Assembly: GCA_002305615.1 (NCBI GenBank)
Contig: DBPU01000035.1
Coordinates: 2,950 to 8,587, forward strand
Direction: 5' to 3'
Length of the DNA: 5,638 bases
Source of the DNA: Verrucomicrobia bacterium UBA1412
GTDB lineage: Bacteria > Verrucomicrobiota > Verrucomicrobiia > Limisphaerales > UBA1412
The notes under the pieces are model-generated. The model was not told the DNA's origin and ran no database searches. It was given only the letters and a program-made list of their open reading frames with translations. Shown piece by piece: positions 1 through 5,638 of the stretch. Within the stretch, counting starts at the first letter, position 1. Each line of letters opens with the position of its first letter. A program made the translations under genes and the position numbers.

Positions 1-45
1 GTGATGAAAGAGCTGATCGATATTCGCGAAGCGGCGCGTAAATAG
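1..45 (+). CDS. 3' end of an unidentified gene (partial)
   Basis: The frame open from base 1 reads VMKELIDIREAARK and stops at TAG (43-45). Only 14 codons are inside the window, too few to assign a family. I read it as the C-terminal tail of a gene starting upstream, not a mini-ORF, because a strong hairpin terminator follows 27 bases after the stop and the tail has an ordinary amphipathic helical composition (charged E/K/R/D mixed with I/L/A). It is convergent with the ACT/paaK operon. Its function cannot be stated. Confidence 0.6.
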   Translation: MMKELIDIREAARK

Positions 46-72
46 GAGAGTATCTCTCTTAAACACCAAACT

Positions 73-100
73 GAAAAAGAGACCCTCGGGTCTCTTTTTC
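73..100. terminator. Bidirectional intrinsic terminator
   Basis: A perfect inverted repeat: arm GAAAAAGAGACCC (73-85) pairs with GGGTCTCTTTTTC (88-100). Realistically this is a 12-bp stem closed by a CTCG tetraloop. The A-run on the left arm and T-run on the right arm give a GC-containing stem followed by a U-tract in either transcription direction. It lies between the stop of the + strand gene at 45 and the stop of the minus-strand ACT gene at 134, so it probably ends both transcripts. Confidence 0.85.
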
Positions 101-133
101 AATTACAGGGAAGGCTGATTGGAGCGATCCAAA

Positions 134-613
134 TCAGCAGCACTTCTTATTGCTCAAAGCTTTGATTTCAGCGCTGGTGAGGATCTTATAGCCCAGCTGA
201 TTGAGGATGGCTCTTGCAGCATCCATCTGCTGAGTCTCGATAATAAGAACCACCTGTCGGTTCAGGTAGTAGCCCGAGCCGTTGCGGATATCCACTTTGC
301 CTTCGTAGAGGGCTGCGGTCAGCTTGGAAAGCGAGCCCGGGGTATCATCTGCGACGACCGCGAGAATGGGAGAAGTCGCGATGGCAAAACCGCTGTTTTT
401 CAGGGCAGCGATTCCTTCCTGAGTATGATCGACCAGGAAGCGAATGATGCCGTATTTATCGCCAGCCCCGTCAATTATCTTAAACCAGAGAATACTGACC
501 TGGGCAGCGGCCAGAGCCTGAGTAGCTTTGGCCAGGACACCGGGTTTATTTTCAGCGAAAACGGAGAGGAGTTTTACCTCGGTCTCTTTTGATTCTGTCA
601 AATTATTGCTCAT
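134..613 (-). CDS. Tandem ACT-domain protein, probable amino-acid-binding regulator
   Basis: A 159-residue soluble protein made almost entirely of two ACT domains, at about residues 14-81 and 84-147. Each opens with the typical strand-turn-helix signature: ENKPGVLAKATQAL (residues 21-34) and DDTPGSLSKLTAAL (89-102). ACT domains bind small ligands, usually amino acids, at domain interfaces. No catalytic or DNA-binding domain is present, so a sensor or allosteric partner role is inferred. The start is ATG at 613-611 and overlaps the paaK stop as ATGA, which indicates translational coupling; upstream there is only a weak AGAAG. Stand-alone double-ACT proteins of this kind are commonly encoded beside phenylacetate-CoA ligases, often near indolepyruvate:ferredoxin oxidoreductase genes, so the ligand may be an aromatic amino acid or aryl acid. 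That ligand is an inference. The protein ends in NKKCC, with no assigned meaning. Confidence 0.88.
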   Translation of the reverse strand: MSNNLTESKETEVKLLSVFAENKPGVLAKATQALAAAQVSILWFKIIDGAGDKYGIIRFLVDHTQEGIAALKNSGFAIATSPILAVVADDTPGSLSKLTAALYEGKVDIRNGSGYYLNRQVVLIIETQQMDAARAILNQLGYKILTSAEIKALSNKKCC

Positions 614-1902
614 AAGCTTCTGTTATCAATTACACGTTTGGTTTTGCCCTCGCTCACCGGGAGAGTGCCGGGTGCCAGGAGTTCGACTACGGGCTTCACC
701 TGCACTTCGGCGCGGATGCGTTCGGTGATGCTCTTTTCCATACTCTCAAGCTTGCTGACCTGTCCATCGAAGGCATTGGCATCAAGCTCGACCTTGATGA
801 TCATTTCGTCGAGGCCCTGCAGCTGGATAAGATAATTGCGGCCGACGCCTTCAGTTTCCATGAGGACGCGCTCAATCTGCTGCGGGTAAATATTGGCGCC
901 TTTGACAATGATCATATCGTCGGCGCGACCTTTCAGGCGATCGACACGAATATGGGTGCGTCCGCAAGGGCAGGGCTCGGGGATAATCCGGGTCAAATCG
1001 CCGGTGCGGTAGCGGAGAATGGGCATAGCCTCGCGGTTAATGGAGGTAATGACGAGCTCACCCACCTCACCCGGAGGAAGAACCTCCAAGGTCTTTGGGT
1101 CGATGATTTCAATCAGGTAGGTATCCTCCCAGAGGTGGATTCCATTTTTGGCGGTGCACTCGAAACCGACGCCCGGGCCGCCCATTTCCGAGAGGCCGTA
1201 GCAATTGAATACATCGGCGTCAAAGGTCTTCTCGATTTTTCTGCGGGTTTCCTCGGTATAGGATTCAGCACCCACCAGGAGAATGCGCAGCGAGATATCT
1301 TTAGCGGGGTCCAAGCCTTTCTTTTCCACGAAATTAGCGAAATAGAGGGCGTAGCTGGGGGTGGCATGAGCCACGGTGGTCCCGAAATCCTGCATGAGCA
1401 TGAGCTGGCGCTCGGAATTGCCCGGGCCAGCCGGGATTGCCAGCATACCTACTCTTTCGGCTCCATAATGCGACATCAGGGCGCCTGTAAAGAGGCCGTA
1501 GGTCATCATGTTCTGGAAGACATCCTTGGAGGTGCAGCCGACCATGGTGAGGCAGCGGGCGAAATTGTTGGTGAGTATCTCGATATCTTTGCGGGAGAAG
1601 AAGAGAGCCTTGGGTTTACCCGTGGTTCCGCTGGAGGTATGGAGGCGGAGGAGATGGTCCTTATCGACAATGTTCAGCTTATCGGGGTATTGCGCCCGAA
1701 GGTCGGCACTGGTAGTGAAAGGCAGCCGACGGACATCATCCAAAGAACGAACGGAATCGACTGTGACTCCCAGCTCTCGAAACTTTTTCTGATAGAATTC
1801 GGATTTGTGTGAAAGTTGCGTTAACGTTTCTCTCAAGCGAGAGAACTGCAGCTGGCTCAAGGTTTGCCTGCTGGCGGTTTCAATATCTTTTTCCCAAAAC
1901 AT
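610..1902 (-). CDS. paaK: Phenylacetate-CoA ligase (aryl-acid:CoA ligase, AMP-forming)
   Basis: A 430-residue cytosolic ANL-superfamily adenylate-forming enzyme, full length for the PaaK family. It activates phenylacetate or a related aryl acid: acid + ATP + CoA gives acyl-CoA + AMP + PPi. The visible motifs are in order: phosphate-binding loop TSSGTTGKP (residues 89-97), YGLSEMGGPGV (235-245, the PaaK form of the A5 motif), YRTGD (298-302), CPCGR (311-315), hinge RLKGRADDMIIVKG (322-335), and the C-terminal EGK with K420 as the likely catalytic lysine. The N-terminus (MFWEKDIETASRQTL) matches the family's usual start, and there is no strong Shine-Dalgarno before it. It is the first gene of a two-gene operon with the ACT protein. 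In anaerobes and archaea this pairing usually handles aryl acids from aromatic amino acid breakdown; the pathway here is inferred, because no oxidoreductase or ring-degradation paa genes are in the window. Exact substrate specificity cannot be read from sequence. Confidence 0.92.
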   Translation of the reverse strand: MFWEKDIETASRQTLSQLQFSRLRETLTQLSHKSEFYQKKFRELGVTVDSVRSLDDVRRLPFTTSADLRAQYPDKLNIVDKDHLLRLHTSSGTTGKPKALFFSRKDIEILTNNFARCLTMVGCTSKDVFQNMMTYGLFTGALMSHYGAERVGMLAIPAGPGNSERQLMLMQDFGTTVAHATPSYALYFANFVEKKGLDPAKDISLRILLVGAESYTEETRRKIEKTFDADVFNCYGLSEMGGPGVGFECTAKNGIHLWEDTYLIEIIDPKTLEVLPPGEVGELVITSINREAMPILRYRTGDLTRIIPEPCPCGRTHIRVDRLKGRADDMIIVKGANIYPQQIERVLMETEGVGRNYLIQLQGLDEMIIKVELDANAFDGQVSKLESMEKSITERIRAEVQVKPVVELLAPGTLPVSEGKTKRVIDNRSL

Positions 1903-1943
1903 GGTTCAGTATAATCAATTAGTAAAGACTAAACTCTGGAGAT

Positions 1944-1972
1944 ATTGTCGCTCTTTGGCCCGAATAAATCAA
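1944..1972 (-). promoter_or_regulatory. Candidate promoter for paaK-ACT operon
   Basis: On the minus strand, TTGATT (1972-1967) and GACAAT (1949-1944) are separated by 17 bases. Each matches four of six positions of the sigma70 -35 and -10 consensus. The expected transcription start near 1937 would leave a leader of about 35 bases before the ATG at 1902. A second -10-like TATACT (1913-1908) sits only 5 bases from the ATG and has no good -35. This is a pattern match only. Confidence 0.3.
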
Positions 1973-2021
1973 TGGCTTTCCGAGCCTGAGAAAAAATGGG
2001 GCTAATTACGGAAGGTGAAAA

Positions 2022-2042
2022 GGGGGGTAACGGGGGTGGCGG
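2022..2042 (+). other. G-rich tract in the paaK/eno divergent control region
   Basis: Runs of 6, 5, 2 and 2 guanines (2022-2027, 2032-2036, 2038-2039, 2041-2042) lie within 21 bases, flanked by two GGTGAA copies (2014-2019 and 2041-2046). The tract lies between the two candidate promoters, about 50 bases upstream of the eno -35. A two-tier G-quadruplex or a protein-binding site is possible, but nothing in the sequence shows which. The rest of the 1903-2157 spacer holds no convincing gene. Confidence 0.3.
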
Positions 2043-2091
2043 TGAATGAGTTTTTTGGCCGCAGAGACTTATGTAAAGGGAGAATCCTGCA

Positions 2092-2120
2092 TTGACTTAA
2101 AATGTGGCAGGAGATACGAT
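2092..2120 (+). promoter_or_regulatory. Probable sigma70-type promoter of eno
   Basis: TTGACT (2092-2097, five of six matches to TTGACA), a 17-base spacer, then TACGAT (2115-2120, four of six matches to TATAAT). A start near 2127 would give a leader of about 30 bases before the enolase ATG at 2158. The promoter overlaps the upstream in-frame GTG at 2104, which argues against that GTG being a translation start. Confidence 0.55.
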
Positions 2121-2157
2121 TGATTTGTCTTTTATCAAGAGACTTGAATTAGAAAAT

Positions 2158-3438
2158 ATGAGTACCATTTATGACATTGTTGCGCGCGAAATATTGGATT
2201 CTCGCGGAAATCCCACGGTTGAAGTGGATGTAATTCTTTCTGACGGGACCATTGGCCGCGCCGCAGTTCCCTCCGGAGCGAGCACGGGTGAGAACGAAGC
2301 CATCGAGCTTCGCGATGGCGATAAGAGCCGCTATCTGGGCAAGGGCGTCAGCAAAGCAGTTGAGAACGTGGAAGAGAAGATTCTTCCTGAATTGGAAGGG
2401 CTGGATGCAACCGATCAGGTGACGATCGATAAGACGATGCTCGCACTGGACGGCACAGACACCAAGTCCAACCTGGGTGCCAATGCCATTCTGGCAGTCT
2501 CGCTGGCAACGGCCAAGGCAGCAGCATCTTATATTGACCTGCCGCTGTACCGTTACCTGGGCGGAACCAACGCCAAGGTGCTCCCGGTGCCGATGGCAAA
2601 CGTCATTAATGGTGGTGCGCACTCAGATGCTCCGATCGATTTCCAGGAGTTCATGATTGTGCCTCGCGGTTTCTGCTGCTACTCAGAGGCTCTGCGTGCC
2701 ATTACTGAAGTTTTTCATGCTCTGAAGAGCGTGCTCAAGGGCAAGGGTCTCTCCACCGCAGTGGGAGATGAGGGCGGTTTCGCTCCGAATCTGCAAAGCA
2801 CCGAAGATGCTATCGAGTCGATCCTCATGGCGATCAAGAAGGCCGGTTACAAGGAAAGCGAGCAGATCGCTCTGGCGCTGGACGTGGCCTCTTCCGAGTT
2901 TTACGATACGACCAAGGGAATTTATACCTTCAAGAAGAGCACCGGTAAGGAGATGAGCGGTGAAGAGCTGGTAAGCTTCTATGAAACGCTGACCCAGAAA
3001 TATCCGATTATCAGCATTGAAGACGGTTGCGCCGAAGGCGACTGGAAGACCTGGAAATACTTGACCGACAAGATCGGCAAGCGGGTTCAGCTGGTGGGTG
3101 ATGATCTGTTCGTGACCAATGTGAAGTTCCTCAAGAGAGGTATCGATGAAGGAGTAGCGAACTCCATCCTCGTGAAGGTGAACCAGATTGGCTCACTGAC
3201 CGAGACGCTCGATGCCATCAGCATGGCGCAGGAAAGCAGCTATACGGCTGTGATCAGCCACCGCTCCGGTGAGACTGAGGACAGCACGATTGCTGATATC
3301 GCCGTTGCCACCAACGCGGGCCAGATCAAGACCGGTTCCCTGAGCCGTACTGACCGCATGGCCAAGTACAATCAGCTCCTCCGCATCGAAGAAGAGCTGG
3401 GCGACAACGCTATTTACGGCGGCAAATTCAAGATTTAA
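2158..3438 (+). CDS. eno: Enolase (phosphopyruvate hydratase)
   Basis: A 426-residue cytosolic glycolytic enzyme that converts 2-phosphoglycerate to phosphoenolpyruvate plus water; it is normally a Mg-dependent oligomer. The length is typical. The N-terminal stretch AREILDSRGNPTVEVDV (residues 9-25) and the GASTGENEA loop (40-48) are classic. By alignment to known enolases the active-site residues are present: H155, E164, E205 (GDEGG), K340 (LVKVNQIG), the SHRSGETED segment (367-375) and K391. The metal ligands are also present: D242, E288 (SIEDG) and D315 (GDDL). I chose ATG 2158 over the in-frame GTG at 2104 because MSTIYDIVAREI matches the family N-terminus and because the likely promoter covers the GTG. 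No canonical Shine-Dalgarno precedes the ATG. It is monocistronic, divergent from paaK and convergent with the pfkB gene. A minor oddity is FCC at residues 172-174, where most enolases have a short non-cysteine stretch. Confidence 0.98.
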   Translation: MSTIYDIVAREILDSRGNPTVEVDVILSDGTIGRAAVPSGASTGENEAIELRDGDKSRYLGKGVSKAVENVEEKILPELEGLDATDQVTIDKTMLALDGTDTKSNLGANAILAVSLATAKAAASYIDLPLYRYLGGTNAKVLPVPMANVINGGAHSDAPIDFQEFMIVPRGFCCYSEALRAITEVFHALKSVLKGKGLSTAVGDEGGFAPNLQSTEDAIESILMAIKKAGYKESEQIALALDVASSEFYDTTKGIYTFKKSTGKEMSGEELVSFYETLTQKYPIISIEDGCAEGDWKTWKYLTDKIGKRVQLVGDDLFVTNVKFLKRGIDEGVANSILVKVNQIGSLTETLDAISMAQESSYTAVISHRSGETEDSTIADIAVATNAGQIKTGSLSRTDRMAKYNQLLRIEEELGDNAIYGGKFKI

Positions 3439-3495
3439 GCTTGAGAGCTCGCTCGCTTTCCCGATAGAGGGAAGGTGAGAATAGAGAAAAACGAA

Positions 3496-3526
3496 TGAGG
3501 GTCCGATTGAAACCATCGGACCCTCA
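3496..3526. terminator. Intrinsic terminator shared by eno and the adk-pfkB operon
   Basis: A perfect 12-bp stem, TGAGGGTCCGAT (3496-3507) with ATCGGACCCTCA (3515-3526), closed by a 7-base loop TGAAACC. On the + strand it is followed by CTTATTTATAAA, a modest T-rich tail. On the minus strand it is followed by TTCGTTTTTC, a better U-tract. It lies 57 bases past the eno stop and 35 bases past the pfkB-family stop, in a convergent spacer (3439-3561) with no other gene. Confidence 0.85.
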
Positions 3527-3561
3527 CTTATTTATAAAGGCTGCGGTTGAAAACCCGGAGG

Positions 3562-4473
3562 CTAGATGCGAATCATTTTCTCGAGCTCCGTGACGCGCGC
3601 GCGGATATCCTTTTTGGAAATGGAGGTGATTTTCTGGAGGCCAAAGCCTTCACAGCAGAAAGCGGCAACGGCGGAAGCGTTCAGCATTGCTTTGCGGATA
3701 ACCCGGTCGACTTCAGCGCGAGTCGAGGCGTTGCTGGCAATATAACCGATCAGAGCGCCCGCAAAGGTATCTCCTGCACCGGTGGGGTCCAGAGATTTGG
3801 CTAAAGGAAAAGCCGGAGCCAGGAAAAGATTGCCTTGAGAAGAGAGCATTGCGCCATATTCACCTTTTTTAATGATGACCATTTTGGGTCCCATTTTGTG
3901 AAGTTTGGCTGCCGCAGCCAGGAGGTTGGGTTCTCCGGTGAGGAGCTTGGCCTCGCTGTCGTTCAGGGAGAGACAATCGATTTTTTTGAGGAGCTTCTTG
4001 AGTCCGGCCGGGTCGCCCTTGATATGGCAATCCATGGTATCGGCCAGTACGAAAAGGGGCTTCTCCATTTGCTCCAAAACGTGCATTTGAAGCTCAGGCG
4101 TGATGTTGCCCAGCATGACGAAGGGAGCGGTGCTGTTTTTGGGAGAGAGCTCGGGTTTGAAATCGTCAAAGACACCCATTTCCAGGCAGAGCGTCTTGCG
4201 GTTATTCATGTTTTCCTCGTATTCGCCGGACCAGTAGAAGGTTTTTCCTTTTGCCTGGCGGAGGTCAGTCAGGTCGATTTTGTGTTTTTTGAGGAGATCG
4301 ACATATTTCTTTGGGAAATCATCTCCGATGACCGCGACGATGCTGGTCGATGTATAAAAACTGGCAGCGACCGAGGCATAACAAGCGGCTCCGCCCAGCA
4401 GCTTGGGCTTGTTGGCTTTGGGAGTCTTGATAGAATCCAAAGCGGCAGAACCGACGACTAATACTTTACTCAT
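3562..4473 (-). CDS. PfkB/ribokinase-family carbohydrate kinase, substrate unknown
   Basis: A 303-residue cytosolic kinase of the PfkB fold, predicted to transfer phosphate from ATP to a sugar or nucleoside hydroxyl. Visible landmarks are the N-terminal strand VLVVGSAALDSI (residues 4-15), the GGAACYASVAA substrate-side motif (27-37), ADTMDCHI (144-151), NDSEAKLLTGEP (171-182), MGPKMVIIKKGEYGAML (194-210), and the C-terminal signature DPTGAGDTFAGAL (229-241) with D235 as the catalytic base. The WSGEY segment and the DTM...NDSEA...KKGEYGA series fit the subgroup often labelled ribokinase group C, whose physiological substrate I do not know. It should not be called ribokinase, fructokinase or a thiamine-pathway kinase on this evidence. 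It starts 15 bases after the adenylate kinase stop, so the two are very probably co-transcribed. The only Shine-Dalgarno-like element is a GGA about 11 bases before the ATG. Length is normal and no key residue is missing. Confidence 0.9.
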   Translation of the reverse strand: MSKVLVVGSAALDSIKTPKANKPKLLGGAACYASVAASFYTSTSIVAVIGDDFPKKYVDLLKKHKIDLTDLRQAKGKTFYWSGEYEENMNNRKTLCLEMGVFDDFKPELSPKNSTAPFVMLGNITPELQMHVLEQMEKPLFVLADTMDCHIKGDPAGLKKLLKKIDCLSLNDSEAKLLTGEPNLLAAAAKLHKMGPKMVIIKKGEYGAMLSSQGNLFLAPAFPLAKSLDPTGAGDTFAGALIGYIASNASTRAEVDRVIRKAMLNASAVAAFCCEGFGLQKITSISKKDIRARVTELEKMIRI

Positions 4474-4488
4474 AAATCTTATTGTCCG

Positions 4489-5638
4489 TTATTTCATGTT
4501 GAGCGGCTCGCGGTGCTTGCGGCGGATAATGCTGCGGGTGCTCTCGAACATACGATTGCGGACAACATCGACATCAGCATTGGCGATAATCTCCTGAAGA
4601 AGCCCCCTCTGACGGTAGTGCTCAATAACGGGCAGTGTTTGCCTTCTGTAGGCCTGGAGGCGGTCTTTGACCGTTTCTTCCTTGTCATCCTCGCGGATGA
4701 TCAGTTTGGTGCCGTCTTTATCGCAGATACCTTCCTTGGCCGGTTTATTGTATTGGATGTGATAGGTGGATTGGCACTTGGGGCAGAAGCGTCTGCCTGC
4801 GGTGCGGAAAAGGATTTCTTCGTCCGAGACATTGAGGTAGATGACGCCATCGAGCGTGCGGCTGGAGGCCGTGAGGATGATATCCAGCGCGTCTGCCTGG
4901 GGTACGGTTCTGGGGAAGCCATCCAGGATAAATCCATGCATGGCGTCGGATTCATTAAGACGTTTTTTGACGATGGCAGCGGTTACGTCATCGGGGACCA
5001 GGCGACCTTTATTGATGAAGGCGCCGGCGATGGCACCCAAAGGGGTTTTATCTTTGAGGTGTTCGCGGAAGAGGTTGCCTGTGGAGAGAGTGGGTACCGA
5101 CAGGTATTCACTCAAGAAAGCGGAGTGGGTTCCTTTGCCGCAGCCCGGAGGTCCCATAATGACCAGGTTCAGCGGGCAAGAGACGGGCGTCTTTTCGGTC
5201 AGACGGTAGGATGCCAGGAACTGATCAATCTCTTTTTCAATGGCATCAACGGGAGGAGGAACGAAAGTATTATTTTCAACGCCCTTGATAAAAGCGCGCA
5301 CTTCATCATAGACGGACTCGGAGGGATTTTCCGTATCAATCGCCAGGAATGAGGTGGAATGAGCAAAGAGGCGAAGAATGGATTCGGCTACGTTTTTGTA
5401 GTTATTAATCCGGACGGCAATGCTCTCGGGTGTTTTTTCGATCTGCTCATCGGTAGATTTGCGTGCAAAGGCCCGCTCAAAAGTCGTATCAGGGGAGACT
5501 TTCATGAAGATCACTCCGTTGAGGTTCATCGAGTGACGATGAAGGAGGTCGATCATGTAAACCGCTTGATAGAGAGTGCAGGGAAAACCATCAAAAACGA
5601 AACCACGTGCTTCTGTGTTGGCGGAGACTTTTTCCTCC
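4489..5638 (-). CDS. adk: Tandem adenylate kinase-like protein, 5' end outside window
   Basis: The minus-strand frame is open from the right edge (first full codon 5637-5635) to TAA at 4491-4489, giving 382 visible residues. The internal ATG at 5556 is not the true start, because family-like sequence continues upstream of it. Visible residues 1-117 resemble the C-terminal part of an adenylate kinase: GFVFDGFPCT (12-21), a short LID without zinc ligands, VRINNY (75-80) and a terminal helix. After a linker, residues about 155-382 form a complete kinase converting ATP + AMP to 2 ADP: P-loop GPPGCGKGT (162-170), STGNLFR (185-191), GFILDGFPRT (235-244), a zinc-binding LID (CPKC 285-288, then C305 and D308), and REDD...RLQAY. 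In the first half DGFPRT has become DGFPCT, and the LID arginine before the DD motif is absent, so that half may be inactive. In the second half the usual TGD is TGN. It is the first visible gene of an operon with the PfkB-family kinase. Confidence 0.88.
   Translation of the reverse strand, partial: EEKVSANTEARGFVFDGFPCTLYQAVYMIDLLHRHSMNLNGVIFMKVSPDTTFERAFARKSTDEQIEKTPESIAVRINNYKNVAESILRLFAHSTSFLAIDTENPSESVYDEVRAFIKGVENNTFVPPPVDAIEKEIDQFLASYRLTEKTPVSCPLNLVIMGPPGCGKGTHSAFLSEYLSVPTLSTGNLFREHLKDKTPLGAIAGAFINKGRLVPDDVTAAIVKKRLNESDAMHGFILDGFPRTVPQADALDIILTASSRTLDGVIYLNVSDEEILFRTAGRRFCPKCQSTYHIQYNKPAKEGICDKDGTKLIIREDDKEETVKDRLQAYRRQTLPVIEHYRQRGLLQEIIANADVDVVRNRMFESTRSIIRRKHREPLNMK

Noticed and set aside
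119..592. 157-codon open frame on the + strand across the ACT gene
   Set aside because: It is antisense to the tandem ACT gene, whose two domain signatures are clear on the other strand.
952..1812. 286-codon open frame on the + strand inside paaK
   Set aside because: It lies wholly antisense to a clear PaaK family gene with intact motifs. Its translation shows no recognisable domain. Long antisense frames are expected from codon bias.
1805..2005. Possible small + strand gene running into the paaK/eno spacer
   Set aside because: Over half overlaps paaK antisense, the peptide has no recognisable features, and there is no Shine-Dalgarno sequence.
3458..3473. Short inverted repeat TTCCC/GGGAA after eno
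   Set aside because: Only 5 bp with a 6-base loop and no T-tract; the 12-bp hairpin at 3496-3526 is a far better terminator.
3835..4461. 208-codon open frame on the + strand inside the PfkB-family gene
   Set aside because: Shadow of the kinase gene, which has all the PfkB signatures on the minus strand.
134..4473. CC pairs in three proteins (KKCC in ACT, FCC in enolase, FCCEG in the PfkB-family kinase) as a shared signal
   Set aside because: The contexts are unrelated and the pairs fall at different structural positions; most likely coincidence.
4513..5352. 279-codon open frame on the + strand inside the adenylate kinase gene
   Set aside because: Antisense shadow of an evident adenylate kinase; no family resemblance and no initiation signal.
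4489..5556. Adenylate kinase starting at the ATG at 5556-5554
   Set aside because: The frame stays open upstream to the window edge and the upstream codons encode GFVFDGFPCTLYQAVY, clearly adenylate kinase-like, so 5556 is an internal methionine.

Overview
This 5.6 kb bacterial chromosomal window holds four genes that can be identified, plus a 14-codon tail of an unidentified gene. No mobile element, tRNA, rRNA, CRISPR array or phage signature is visible. Base composition is even (close to half G+C by eye) and coding density is high. The two 3'-end intergenic regions between convergent genes each carry a strong hairpin. None of the four visible start codons has a canonical GGAGG-type Shine-Dalgarno sequence. 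The enolase carries an HSDAPIDFQEF variant of the usual active-site stretch. Together these loosely suggest the PVC/FCB side of the bacterial tree (Lentisphaerae, Verrucomicrobia or Bacteroidetes-like), but this placement is an inference with low confidence.

Layout: (1) positions 1-45, the 3' end of a + strand gene, followed by a symmetric hairpin at 73-100 that can terminate transcription from both sides. (2) 134-1902, a minus-strand two-gene operon. A phenylacetate-CoA ligase family enzyme (paaK) is followed by a tandem-ACT-domain protein, and the stop and start codons overlap as ATGA. (3) 1903-2157, a 255-base divergent control region with a candidate promoter for paaK, a G-rich tract and a good sigma70-like promoter for eno. 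(4) 2158-3438, enolase on the + strand. (5) 3439-3561, a convergent spacer with a 12-bp perfect hairpin. (6) 3562-5638, a second minus-strand operon. It contains a long adenylate kinase gene that runs off the right edge and, 15 bases downstream, a PfkB-family sugar kinase.

Functionally, eno is core glycolysis. The paaK/ACT pair is the arrangement often seen with anaerobic aryl-acid or aromatic amino acid metabolism: the ligase makes aryl-acetyl-CoA and releases AMP, and the ACT protein probably senses an amino acid. The most unusual item is the adenylate kinase. Its frame is open to the window edge and shows the C-terminal part of one adenylate kinase domain fused to a second, complete, zinc-LID-type domain. 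The upstream domain has lost residues expected in an active enzyme, which suggests a tandem protein with one catalytic half and one degenerate half. Apart from this the region looks like ordinary housekeeping DNA, and I see no convincing novel multi-gene system.
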